In this document: piece after piece, positions 14,621 to 21,768 of the stretch
Layout: every line of letters starts with the position of its first letter
Numbering within the stretch: the first letter of the stretch is position 1
DNA from: Chromatiales bacterium
GTDB taxonomy: Bacteria > Pseudomonadota > Gammaproteobacteria > Steroidobacterales > GCA-2729495
Reading direction: 5' to 3'
Length of the DNA stretch: 64,000 nt
NCBI GenBank assembly: GCA_002688175.1
Contig: NZCC01000023.1
Span: 1 to 64,000, forward strand
Notes under the pieces: model-generated
What the model was told of the DNA's origin: nothing
What the model saw: the letters and a program-made list of their open reading frames with translations, nothing else
The model's database searches: none
Position numbers and translations under genes: made by a program

Positions 14621-16787
14621 ACCTGGCCGCCTGTTGTTTCTTCCAGGCCCGCTGCGCAAGTCCGATCAGGTGTGCGTGGATCGCGTCCGCCTGTTCTTCG
14701 GTCAGGACATCGGCGAATGCAGCCATACCGCGTTCCGCGCGCGTGCCTTCGAGCACGATTGCATTGAATGCTTCGTGGGTTGCCGCCGACATGTAACGCA
14801 GGTCGGGAATGACGCCGGGCCCGTTGTTCTGGTGACAGCGCGCGCAATTGATCGCGAACAGGAAGGCACCCTGGCCTTTGGTCTTCCGTGCCACGTCTTG
14901 TTCCGGTGGTTTCGGAATCACATCGTCGTGAACCAGGGGCGGGCGTTTCGGTACCGGCCCGCCGCCTAACCTGAAGGCCACGATGCGACCGCTGTTGCCG
15001 TATTTATTAGCAGCGCTGCCCGCGGGGAAGAACCCGAGGCCGACCGCGCCGCCGTAACCGGCCATGACCGCGATGTATTGTTCGCCGTCGACCGTATAGG
15101 TCATTGGTGCGGCCATGATGCTCGAGCCTACAACAATAGTGTGCAGTAGTTTCCCGGTATCGGCCGTATACACCTTCAGTTCGCCGGTGGCATAACCCTG
15201 GATCACGAGGTTACCGGCCGTCGTCAACACGCCGCCGCCGTTCCAGATCGCCGGGAACTCACCTTCCCAGGGTCCCGACGTGTCGATCTCCCAGGCCACC
15301 GCCTGTTTGACCGGGTCCCAGGCGCGCAGGAATCCGTGCATGCTCGGGTCGGGCTGGCCCGCCGTTAATCCCGACAGCGCCGGCACCCGGGCGCCGGCAA
15401 ACCGGCTCTTCTTGTCGGGGTTGTCCAGGTCCGGAAAGACGCCAACGCCGCCGACGTTCATCCGCTTCGGGTTGTACTTGAATTCGCCCCGAACGAGGTT
15501 CAGAAAAATCATCGGCGCTTCCATCGCGGGGATATAGACCAGCCCGGTGGCCGGATTGAACGCCATCGGTTGCCAGTTATGTCCGCCGATCTGTGATGGG
15601 AAAATCAGTTTCGGTTCGTCAAAATATTCCCCCTGACCGGTCTCGACCGGCCGCCCGGTGTCAGGGTCGACATGCGATGCCCAGTTCACCGGCACGAAAG
15701 GTTTCGCCGACAGCAACGCGCCGGTCTCCCGGTCCAGCACATAGAAAAAACCGTTTTTCGGTGCCTGCATCAACACCTTGCGCGGACGCCCGTCGACTTC
15801 AAGGTCCGCGAGAATCATTTTCTGCGTGGCCGCGTAGTCCCAGTTTTCCCCGGGCACCGTCTGGTAATGCCAGGCGAGCCGGCCGGTGTCGGGATTAATC
15901 GCGAGTATCGACGCGAGGTACAGGTTGTCGCCGCCGGACGGGCTGCGGAATTTGCGCAGGTACGGCGTGGCGTTGCCGGTGCCGACATACAGCAGGTTGA
16001 GTTCGGCATCGTAAGCCATGCCGTCCCAGACCGTGCCGCCGCCGCCGACTTCCCACAGGCTGTTCGGATCCCAGGTTTTCGCGGCCGTTTCGAGCTCTTC
16101 GTGTTCGAACGGCAGTGACGGGTCGCCGGGGACGGTAAAGAAACGCCAGCGTAACGCGCCGGTATCGAGGTCGTAGGCCGTGAAGTAGCCGCGGGCATTA
16201 AATTCTGCGCCGCTGTTGCCGATCACGACCATGTCTTTGGCAATATAGGGCGCGCCGGTGATCGTCAGCATTCGCTCGGGGTCGACGACCGTGTCTGCTT
16301 CCCAGACCGGTTCGCCGGTTTTGGCATCGAGGGCAATCAACCGTCCGTCGAGCGCACCAACATAGACCTTGCCGCGGCGGACCGCGACGCCGCGATTGAC
16401 GATGTCGCAGCAGGTCCTGCGCCCGTATTTTCCGGCGACCTCTGGGTTGTAGCGCCACAATTCCGTGCCGTTGCTTGCATCGACGGCGTAGACGACACCC
16501 CAGGGACCACTTGTATAGAGCACGCCGTCGATAACAATCGGCGTCGCTTCGAGCCCGTTGACGGTATCGGTCTCGAGCTGCCAGGCGAAGCCGAGTTCGC
16601 CGGCATTGCCCGGGTGAATCTGCGTCAGCGGCGAATGATAGGTTTGCTGGAGATCGCGCCCGGCCGTGAACCAGTTGCCCGGCTCCCGATCCGCCGCTAT
16701 CAGTCGCTGCAGGTCGACGTCGGTTGTGGGTTGCCCGCAGGCCGTCAGGACGATGATGAACAGAACGTAACAGCTACAGCGGTGCAT
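14619..16787 (-). CDS. PQQ-dependent quinohemoprotein alcohol dehydrogenase
   Basis: A 722-residue exported enzyme that oxidises an alcohol or aldehyde with pyrroloquinoline quinone and passes electrons through its own heme c. It has a lipoprotein signal (IIVLTACGQ), an eight-bladed propeller with tryptophan-docking repeats such as AVDASNGTELWRYNP and ALDAKTGEPVWEA, and the adjacent-cysteine ring (RTCCDIVNRG) next to PQQ. A C-terminal cytochrome domain carries CARCH. It is the first gene of an operon with an SDR and a diheme cytochrome. The ATG abuts a type B repeat and no Shine-Dalgarno is visible. Confidence 0.9.
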   Translation of the reverse strand: MHRCSCYVLFIIVLTACGQPTTDVDLQRLIAADREPGNWFTAGRDLQQTYHSPLTQIHPGNAGELGFAWQLETDTVNGLEATPIVIDGVLYTSGPWGVVYAVDASNGTELWRYNPEVAGKYGRRTCCDIVNRGVAVRRGKVYVGALDGRLIALDAKTGEPVWEADTVVDPERMLTITGAPYIAKDMVVIGNSGAEFNARGYFTAYDLDTGALRWRFFTVPGDPSLPFEHEELETAAKTWDPNSLWEVGGGGTVWDGMAYDAELNLLYVGTGNATPYLRKFRSPSGGDNLYLASILAINPDTGRLAWHYQTVPGENWDYAATQKMILADLEVDGRPRKVLMQAPKNGFFYVLDRETGALLSAKPFVPVNWASHVDPDTGRPVETGQGEYFDEPKLIFPSQIGGHNWQPMAFNPATGLVYIPAMEAPMIFLNLVRGEFKYNPKRMNVGGVGVFPDLDNPDKKSRFAGARVPALSGLTAGQPDPSMHGFLRAWDPVKQAVAWEIDTSGPWEGEFPAIWNGGGVLTTAGNLVIQGYATGELKVYTADTGKLLHTIVVGSSIMAAPMTYTVDGEQYIAVMAGYGGAVGLGFFPAGSAANKYGNSGRIVAFRLGGGPVPKRPPLVHDDVIPKPPEQDVARKTKGQGAFLFAINCARCHQNNGPGVIPDLRYMSAATHEAFNAIVLEGTRAERGMAAFADVLTEEQADAIHAHLIGLAQRAWKKQQAAR

Positions 16788-16867
16788 AAAAAGGGGCCGG
16801 GTGCATTTTCCTGCATAGATGTTAACCTAATCTTCGTCGATGTCAGGAAAATAAACCCGGTACATTT
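16788..16867. repeat. Type B inverted pair between divergent genes
   Basis: A variant left arm (AAAAAGGGGCCGGGTGCATTTTC) lies at 16788-16810 and a right arm (AAATAAACCCGGTACATTT) ends at 16867. It fills nearly the whole 99-bp gap between the divergent starts of the dehydrogenase and the DUF6488-like gene. Confidence 0.85.
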
Positions 16868-16886
16868 ATGAGTAAGGAAATTGATC

Positions 16887-17249
16887 ATGCGTGTAATGAG
16901 TAAACTTATTTCTGTTCTTGGCTTGAGTTTGTCGCTATTGATGCCCTCTCTTGCCTTGAGCCATTCAGATCATGATGAGCGACCAGGTACGCCAATAAAT
17001 GATAAGCAAGCGATGGAAGCTGCAGCTGAATATGCACGGAGTGCCGTTGAAAAATCCGAACTCGTAGCAGGCGTGGCCCTGGATGCCAGTTGGCAAGCCG
17101 AGACCGAAGCGAAGATCCATAAGAAAAATATCAGGTATTTGATTGTGTCCTTATACAATGCAAGCCAGGAAAAGACTCTGTACGTTCTTCTCGGTCCTGA
17201 TGGTCAGGTTCATGACGCAAACTTTGACGGGGCGTTTGAAAGGTCCTGA
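16887..17249 (+). CDS. Periplasmic DUF6488-like protein
   Basis: About 120 residues from ATG 16887, with AAGGAAA six bases upstream. It has a clear signal peptide (LISVLGLSLSLLMPSLALS) followed by HSDHDE, a possible metal-binding start of the mature protein. The rest (ASWQAETEAK, then strands ending TLYVLLGPDGQVHDANFDG) looks like the small DUF6488 proteins found next to HupE/UreJ genes; I recall that association rather than having tested it. It leads a three-gene unit with the HupE-like permease and a membrane-anchored protein, suggesting a role in metal handling. Confidence 0.6.
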   Translation: MRVMSKLISVLGLSLSLLMPSLALSHSDHDERPGTPINDKQAMEAAAEYARSAVEKSELVAGVALDASWQAETEAKIHKKNIRYLIVSLYNASQEKTLYVLLGPDGQVHDANFDGAFERS

Positions 17250-17300
17250 TTTATTCGGTTTCAAATTTGTTTCTTTGATGTGTTGTCTGGGTCAGCATTG

Positions 17301-17978
17301 ATGACACGGAAAATATTATTTTTGTGTCTCCTCGGTTTTCCGGCAGGCTTATTGGCTCATGGTGTTGATGACGCCACCAGGCAATTTCTGCTTGCCAACG
17401 AAGGTGTGGCTGTTGTGCCTTATATGTACATCGGGGCCAAGCATATGGTGACGGGTTATGACCATTTGCTGTTTCTGGTTGGCGTGATCTTTTTTCTGTA
17501 TCGGCCCAAAGACGTGGTGGTGTATGTCACCTTTTTTACGATCGGGCATAGCCTGACGCTGCTGCTGGGCGTATTAAATGACATCGCCGTTAATCCCTAT
17601 TTGATCGATGCGATTATCGGCTTTTCGATTGTTTATAAGGGTTTTGACAATCTGGGCGGGCTCCGGCGTTTGTTCGGTTTTCAACCGAGCACCAAGCTTG
17701 CGGTGCTGATTTTCGGGTTATTTCACGGCTTTGGGTTGGCGACCAAAATACAGGAGTTTGAGATTCCGGAGGACGGCCTGTTGGAGAACCTGATCTCCTT
17801 TAATGTCGGTGTTGAGCTGGGTCAGTTCCTGGCTTTGACCATCGTGTTTATTGCGCTCAGTTACTGGCGTCGTTCTCCCGGTTTTCTGCATTTCTCAACA
17901 GTAACCAATACGCTTCTGATGAGCGGCGGCATGATGTTGATGGGCTTTCAGCTCACAGGCTTTTTTGTAACCGCTTAG
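17301..17978 (+). CDS. HupE/UreJ-family membrane protein
   Basis: About 225 residues with a signal peptide (ILFLCLLGFPAGLLAHG) and six or so membrane segments. The family motifs GYDHLLFLVGVIFF, FTIGHSLTL, FGLFHGFGLA and FNVGVELGQ carry the conserved His, Asp and Glu residues proposed to bind nickel or cobalt. Some members are nickel permeases for hydrogenase or urease, but neither enzyme is in this window. An in-frame ATG lies seven codons upstream (17280). The next gene starts eight bases after its stop. Confidence 0.85.
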   Translation: MTRKILFLCLLGFPAGLLAHGVDDATRQFLLANEGVAVVPYMYIGAKHMVTGYDHLLFLVGVIFFLYRPKDVVVYVTFFTIGHSLTLLLGVLNDIAVNPYLIDAIIGFSIVYKGFDNLGGLRRLFGFQPSTKLAVLIFGLFHGFGLATKIQEFEIPEDGLLENLISFNVGVELGQFLALTIVFIALSYWRRSPGFLHFSTVTNTLLMSGGMMLMGFQLTGFFVTA

Positions 17979-17986
17979 GTGGCACT

Positions 17987-18559
17987 ATGACTGAATCGAA
18001 GCACAGCGATGGTACCCGGGGCGAAATAGATGTCACCGTTCAATCGCCGGCAACGCTGTTAAAGGCCAGTATTATTTCAGCCGTATTGGCGGCTGCCATT
18101 CTGATCACCGTCATACTGCCCGCTGAATACGGCATCGACCCAACGGGCGCAGGAGAAGCAATTGGACTGATGCCATTGGCAAGTTCAACCAATACAGACA
18201 ACGCTTCTGAGCCGATCGAAACCCCCCGGGATTCAGAGTGGCAAGAGGACAGTGCAACGATTGTTGTCCCTGCCGGGAAAGGCCTGGAGTATAAGTTTTA
18301 TCTCGTCAAGGGAGAGGCCATGCGCTATGACTGGTCCTCGACCGACGGCGAACTTTATTTTGACTTTCATGGCGAACCGGAGGGGGACACGACCGGTTAT
18401 TTTGAAAGTTATACCGTCAGTACAGGCGATCAGGTCCGCGGGACTTTTACCGCATCATTTGATGGTACTCATGGCTGGTACTGGAAGAACCTGAGTCAAT
18501 CACCGATTACCGTGACATTAAGAACGCAGGGCCAGTATAAGGTGCTCGGCATCAAGTGA
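17987..18559 (+). CDS. Membrane-anchored protein of the HupE cluster
   Basis: A 190-residue protein with one N-terminal membrane segment (ASIISAVLAAAILITVILP) and a periplasmic domain of beta strands (ATIVVPAGKGLEYKFYLVKG, YFDFHGEPEG, GTHGWYWKNLS). I do not recognise a named domain, but proteins of this layout, loosely called transmembrane anchor proteins, occur beside HupE/UreJ genes. Spacing of eight bases from the HupE gene indicates one transcript. A periplasmic metal-binding or accessory role is plausible; no direct evidence. Confidence 0.5.
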   Translation: MTESKHSDGTRGEIDVTVQSPATLLKASIISAVLAAAILITVILPAEYGIDPTGAGEAIGLMPLASSTNTDNASEPIETPRDSEWQEDSATIVVPAGKGLEYKFYLVKGEAMRYDWSSTDGELYFDFHGEPEGDTTGYFESYTVSTGDQVRGTFTASFDGTHGWYWKNLSQSPITVTLRTQGQYKVLGIK

Positions 18560-18563
18560 GCAT

Positions 18564-18588
18564 GGGAAAGGTATCCGGCACCTTTTCC
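18564..18588. repeat. Degenerate type B palindrome
   Basis: GGGAAAGGTATCCGGCACCTTTTCC sits four bases after the stop of the membrane-anchored gene and adjoins the second HigBA control region. It forms a short hairpin with a C-T-rich 3' side. Confidence 0.65.
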
Positions 18589-18738
18589 AATTCCTGATCA
18601 TCCCAACAGTTATCGGCGTGTCCTGCCACGCCTGAATTACCCAGACTTCAGGTTAGCCTGATCGCGGTATCGACCGGCTTTCACGTTGGCAAACTCTGTG
18701 CCGCGTCCTTGATTAATACTAACATATAGGTTAGTAAT
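18589..18738 (+). promoter_or_regulatory. Control region of the second HigBA-type module
   Basis: 18589-18637 resembles the region before the first module (6020-6069). Immediately before the toxin ATG is an inverted repeat, TACTAAC (18717-18723) and GTTAGTA (18730-18736), separated by six bases. It is a strong candidate for the antitoxin's operator because it ends two bases before the start codon. Confidence 0.6.
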
Positions 18739-19080
18739 ATGCCTGAGCTGTTGGAGTACCTGGATGAGCGGGGCAGGAGCCCGTTTCGCAGGTGGTTCGA
18801 CCGATTGAACCGCGAAGCTGCAGCTGAAGTCGGTTTAGCACTGGTTCGTCTTTCACGCGGTTACCGGTCGAAGCAGAAATTCCTGGGTGCGGGCATCTTC
18901 GAATATAAGATCGATTTTGGCTCCGGTTACCGGATTTATTTCGGGCGTGATGGTGATGAACTGATCATCCTGTTGGGTGGCGGCACAAAGAAGCGGCAAT
19001 CTGGCGATATTCTTAAGGCCAGGGCGCGCTGGAAAGACTACAAACGGCGTAAACAAAGAAGTGATTTGACATGGCACTGA
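18739..19080 (+). CDS. RelE/HigB-superfamily toxin (addiction-module killer)
   Basis: A 113-residue basic protein. LLEYLDERGRSPFRRWFDRL, FEYKIDFGSGYRIYFG and LLGGGTKKRQSGDILKARARW are the hallmark segments of the addiction-module killer family within the RelE superfamily. Such toxins cleave mRNA. It is encoded first and overlaps the antitoxin by ten bases. The inverted repeat just upstream is the likely operator. It is complete, with no disrupted motif. Confidence 0.85.
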   Translation: MPELLEYLDERGRSPFRRWFDRLNREAAAEVGLALVRLSRGYRSKQKFLGAGIFEYKIDFGSGYRIYFGRDGDELIILLGGGTKKRQSGDILKARARWKDYKRRKQRSDLTWH

Positions 19081-19385
19081 CAAGGGATTTCAGGGAGACG
19101 ATCAAAGCTCGCGTAGAGCGTGATCCGGGTTTTCGCCAGGCATTGCTGGCTCGCGCGGCACAGGCCATGCTGGCCGGCGAAACGGATGTCGGCAAGACGA
19201 TGCTGCGCGACTACATCAATGCGACAGTCGGTTTCCAGAGCCTGGGCGCGGACATCGACAAGACACCGGAAAGCCTGATGCGCATGCTCAGTGAAACCGG
19301 CAACCCCCGCACTAACAACCTGATGGAAATTTTCGAATACCTGCAGCAGGCCGAAGGCATTCAGCTGAAAGTCAAACCGATGTGA
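19071..19385 (+). CDS. Antitoxin of the second HigBA-type module
   Basis: A 104-residue protein of the HigA-like antitoxin group paired with this toxin family. It starts DFRETIKARVERDPGFRQALLARAAQAML and has a helical DNA-binding part (GKTMLRDYINATVGFQSLG; SLMRMLSETGNPRTNNLMEI). It should bind the toxin and the TACTAAC palindrome upstream. Ten bases of overlap with the toxin gene imply coupled translation. Type B repeats start four bases after the stop. Confidence 0.8.
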   Translation: MALTRDFRETIKARVERDPGFRQALLARAAQAMLAGETDVGKTMLRDYINATVGFQSLGADIDKTPESLMRMLSETGNPRTNNLMEIFEYLQQAEGIQLKVKPM

Positions 19386-19388
19386 AAG

Positions 19389-19427
19389 GAAAAGGTGCCG
19401 AAAAAGGTGCCGGGTTTATTTTCCCGG
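19389..19427. repeat. Partial plus full type B repeat
   Basis: GGAAAAGGTGCCG is followed at once by AAAAAGGTGCCGGGTTTATTTTC. The same partial-plus-full arrangement is seen at 10982-11015 and 13684-13718. Confidence 0.85.
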
Positions 19428-19527
19428 CTTGAAACTGAAGCTCCGCACCCCCATCTAACTAGTTGTGGATGTTCCGCAGAGGGCGCATTATTTTGTTTAA
19501 ATCATCCGGAGCCAACCTGAGACTGTT

Positions 19528-20433
19528 ATGAGAATTTTGATGTTTCTGGCGACTAATGTCGCGATCCTGGTTGTCCTGTCGATCGTATTCAACCTGCTGG
19601 GTCTGGAGGGTATTCTTGCCGAGAATCAGGTCGACCTGAATCTGCAGGCCCTGCTGGTGATGTCGGCGGTCATCGGTTTCGCCGGCTCATTCATCTCGCT
19701 GTTCATTTCCAAGTGGATGGCCAAGCGCAGCATGGGCGTGCAGGTTATCGATCCGCAGCAGCTGCGTAATGACACCGAGCGATGGCTCGTGAACACCGTG
19801 CAGCGCCAGGCGCAACAGGCGAACATCGGCATGCCCGAGGTGGGCATCTTCGACTCGCCCGACCCGAATGCGTTTGCGACGGGCGCAAACAAGAACAACG
19901 CACTGGTCGCGGTCAGCACCGGACTGATGCAGGCGATGAGCAGGGAAGAGGTCGAGGCCGTGCTCGCGCATGAAGTCAGCCACGTGGCTAACGGCGACAT
20001 GGTGACCATGGCCCTGATACAGGGTGTCGTGAATACCTTCGTCGTGTTCCTGTCGCGCCTGGTGGGTTTCTTTGTCGATCGCGTGATCCTCAAGAACGAA
20101 CGCGGTCTGGGTATCGGTTACTTCATCAGTTCGATTATTGCCCAGATCGTACTGGGTATACTCGCAAGCATGATCGTGATGTGGTTCTCACGTCGCCGCG
20201 AGTTCCGGGCGGATAACGGTGGTGCGAGTCTCGCGGGTCGTCACCAGATGATCGGTGCACTCAAACGCCTGAAGGCAAATGCGTCCGATCAATCGGTTAT
20301 GCCCGAGCAGATGGCCGCGTTCGGTATTCATGGCAGTAAGCCGTCGGGGCTGCGTGCCCTGTTTATGAGTCATCCGCCGCTGGAGCAGCGAATTGCGGCG
20401 CTGGAAATGGGCTCAGACTCCAGGGGGATCTGA
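19528..20433 (+). CDS. htpX: Membrane metalloprotease HtpX
   Basis: A 301-residue inner-membrane zinc protease that removes damaged membrane proteins alongside FtsH. Two N-terminal membrane segments, the zinc motif HEVSH (residues 148-152), two further segments, and the later Glu region ([17 protein letters not shown]) match the Escherichia coli protein throughout, as does the tail [12 protein letters not shown]. The last residues (MGSDSRGI) and the TGA stop come from a type C repeat at 20408-20437, so the native C-terminus has been replaced or extended. Confidence 0.95.
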   Translation: MRILMFLATNVAILVVLSIVFNLLGLEGILAENQVDLNLQALLVMSAVIGFAGSFISLFISKWMAKRSMGVQVIDPQQLRNDTERWLVNTVQRQAQQANIGMPEVGIFDSPDPNAFATGANKNNALVAVSTGLMQAMSREEVEAVLAHEVSHVANGDMVTMALIQGVVNTFVVFLSRLVGFFVDRVILKNERGLGIGYFISSIIAQIVLGILASMIVMWFSRRREFRADNGGASLAGRHQMIGALKRLKANASDQSVMPEQMAAFGIHGSKPSGLRALFMSHPPLEQRIAALEMGSDSRGI

Positions 20434-20437
20434 CCCC
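20408..20437. repeat. Type C repeat supplying the htpX stop codon
   Basis: GGGCTCAGACTCC and GGGGGATCTGACCCC overlap the last eight htpX codons, including the TGA at 20431-20433. The repeat ends at the base before the ATG of the next gene. Confidence 0.85.
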
Positions 20438-21091
20438 ATGCCCGAAAAAACAATCAACCTCGAGGTGATTTCCGACTGGGTATGCCCCTGGTGTTATGTC
20501 GGTAAACGCCGGCTGGAAGCGGCGCTGGCAGAGCGCCCCGATCTGGATGTCACTTTGGCGTGGCAGCCCTTCCAGTTGAGTCCGGACATTCCGCGTGAGG
20601 GCCTTAACCGTCAGGATTACTATCAGCAGATATTCGGACCGGAGCGGGCCGCGATGATTGTGGACCGGCTCAAACAGACGGGCGAAGAGGAAGGCATTTC
20701 GTTCGGCAGTCATGCGGATGCGATGGCGCCCAATACCCTGTCTGCGCATGTGCTGATGTACTGGGCGAGCGCCGATGACGGACTCGACGCAAACGACCTG
20801 GCCGAGAAATTGTTCCATGCACATCATGTCGACTGCGAGGACATCGGCGATCACACCGTGCTGACCCGGATCGCCGGTGAGGTCGGGATGGATGCGGACG
20901 AGGTAGCCAAGCGGCTCGCCGGCCGCGAGGACGAGACCCTGATGAAGGAACATATTACAAATTCAAAGGCACGCGGCGTTTCGGGCGTACCGTTCTTTGT
21001 CATCAATGGTCAGCATGGACTTTCCGGAGCACAACCGAGCGATGTTTTGCTCTCGGCGTTCGAGCAGATAGCGAGTGGCGAATCCGGCTAA
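20438..21091 (+). CDS. DsbA-family (FrnE-like) thiol oxidoreductase
   Basis: About 217 residues from ATG 20438. The start EVISDWVCPWCYVGKRRLE has the CPWC redox motif (Cys16/Cys19) of the FrnE/2-hydroxychromene isomerase branch. The helical insert and the terminal cis-Pro region (GVSGVPFFVINGQHGLSGAQ) complete the thioredoxin fold. No signal peptide, so it acts in the cytosol. The ATG follows directly on the type C repeat that ends htpX, so there is no normal ribosome site; translation may depend on coupling to htpX (stop seven bases before the ATG). Confidence 0.87.
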   Translation: MPEKTINLEVISDWVCPWCYVGKRRLEAALAERPDLDVTLAWQPFQLSPDIPREGLNRQDYYQQIFGPERAAMIVDRLKQTGEEEGISFGSHADAMAPNTLSAHVLMYWASADDGLDANDLAEKLFHAHHVDCEDIGDHTVLTRIAGEVGMDADEVAKRLAGREDETLMKEHITNSKARGVSGVPFFVINGQHGLSGAQPSDVLLSAFEQIASGESG

Positions 21092-21103
21092 GATCAATTA
21101 ATT

Positions 21104-21147
21104 GGTGTCAGACACCAATTCACCTATTTATACTGGTGTCAGACACC
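21104..21147. repeat. Two type A palindromes
   Basis: GGTGTCAGACACC at 21104-21116 and 21135-21147, in the short gap before the methyltransferase gene. Confidence 0.92.
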
Positions 21148-21174
21148 ATTTTTAAACCGCTGTTGGCAGGGAAC

Positions 21175-21744
21175 ATGGAAGAAAATTTTTACGAAAACGA
21201 AGAAAAGGTTGATGGCTACACAAAGTTCACGCCGACACACGATGGCGCATTACTGATCGACGTACTCGGCGAGCACCTGCCGGAACAGGCGGCCGTGCTC
21301 GAACTGGGGATTGGCCCGGGGAAAGACTTCAAAAAGTTGAGCCGGCGTTACCGGATGACCGGTTCGGATTTCTCGCAGCTGTTTTTGCAGCGATACCGCG
21401 AGCAAGACCCTGCGGCGGATTTGCTGCATCTCGACGCCCGCACGCTTGAAACGGATCGCACCTTCGATGCCATCTTTTCCAACAAGGCACTTATTCATTT
21501 GTCACCGGACGAACTGCAACAGTCGTTCAATCGTCAGCATGAGTTGCTCAGCGACAACGGCTTGATCCTGCATTCGCTCTGGTTCGGCGAGGGCGAGACT
21601 GCCTTCGATAATGTGAAACTTGTCTATCACAATGAGCAGGACCTGACGAAGATGCTGGAAACATCATTCGATATCGTCGCTCTCAAGAAACACGCAAAAA
21701 TGTCTGACGGTGATTCCATCTACGTGTTGGCCCGAAAGAAATAA
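21175..21744 (+). CDS. Class I SAM-dependent methyltransferase
   Basis: About 189 residues from ATG 21175. I prefer this to the GTG at 21136 because the latter lies inside a type A palindrome. The SAM-binding glycine motif AVLELGIGPGKDFKKL, the acidic strand end GSDFSQLF and the motif FDAIFSNKALIHLSPDEL are standard for small-molecule methyltransferases of the UbiE/Tam kind. The substrate cannot be predicted. A type A repeat follows the stop and adjoins the convergent amidase gene. Confidence 0.8.
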   Translation: MEENFYENEEKVDGYTKFTPTHDGALLIDVLGEHLPEQAAVLELGIGPGKDFKKLSRRYRMTGSDFSQLFLQRYREQDPAADLLHLDARTLETDRTFDAIFSNKALIHLSPDELQQSFNRQHELLSDNGLILHSLWFGEGETAFDNVKLVYHNEQDLTKMLETSFDIVALKKHAKMSDGDSIYVLARKK

Positions 21745-21753
21745 CATATAATT

Positions 21754-21766
21754 GGTGTCAGACACC
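21754..21766. repeat. Type A palindrome between convergent stops
   Basis: GGTGTCAGACACC lies between the methyltransferase stop and the amidase stop (21769-21771), with AATT flanks. Confidence 0.92.
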
Positions 21767-21768
21767 AA

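Noticed and set aside
14572..14847. 92-codon N-terminal extension of the SDR gene (frame open to 14847)
   Set aside because: The extra sequence is antisense to the quinohemoprotein dehydrogenase, is Arg-rich shadow sequence, and ATG 14571 begins exactly at the standard SDR cofactor motif.
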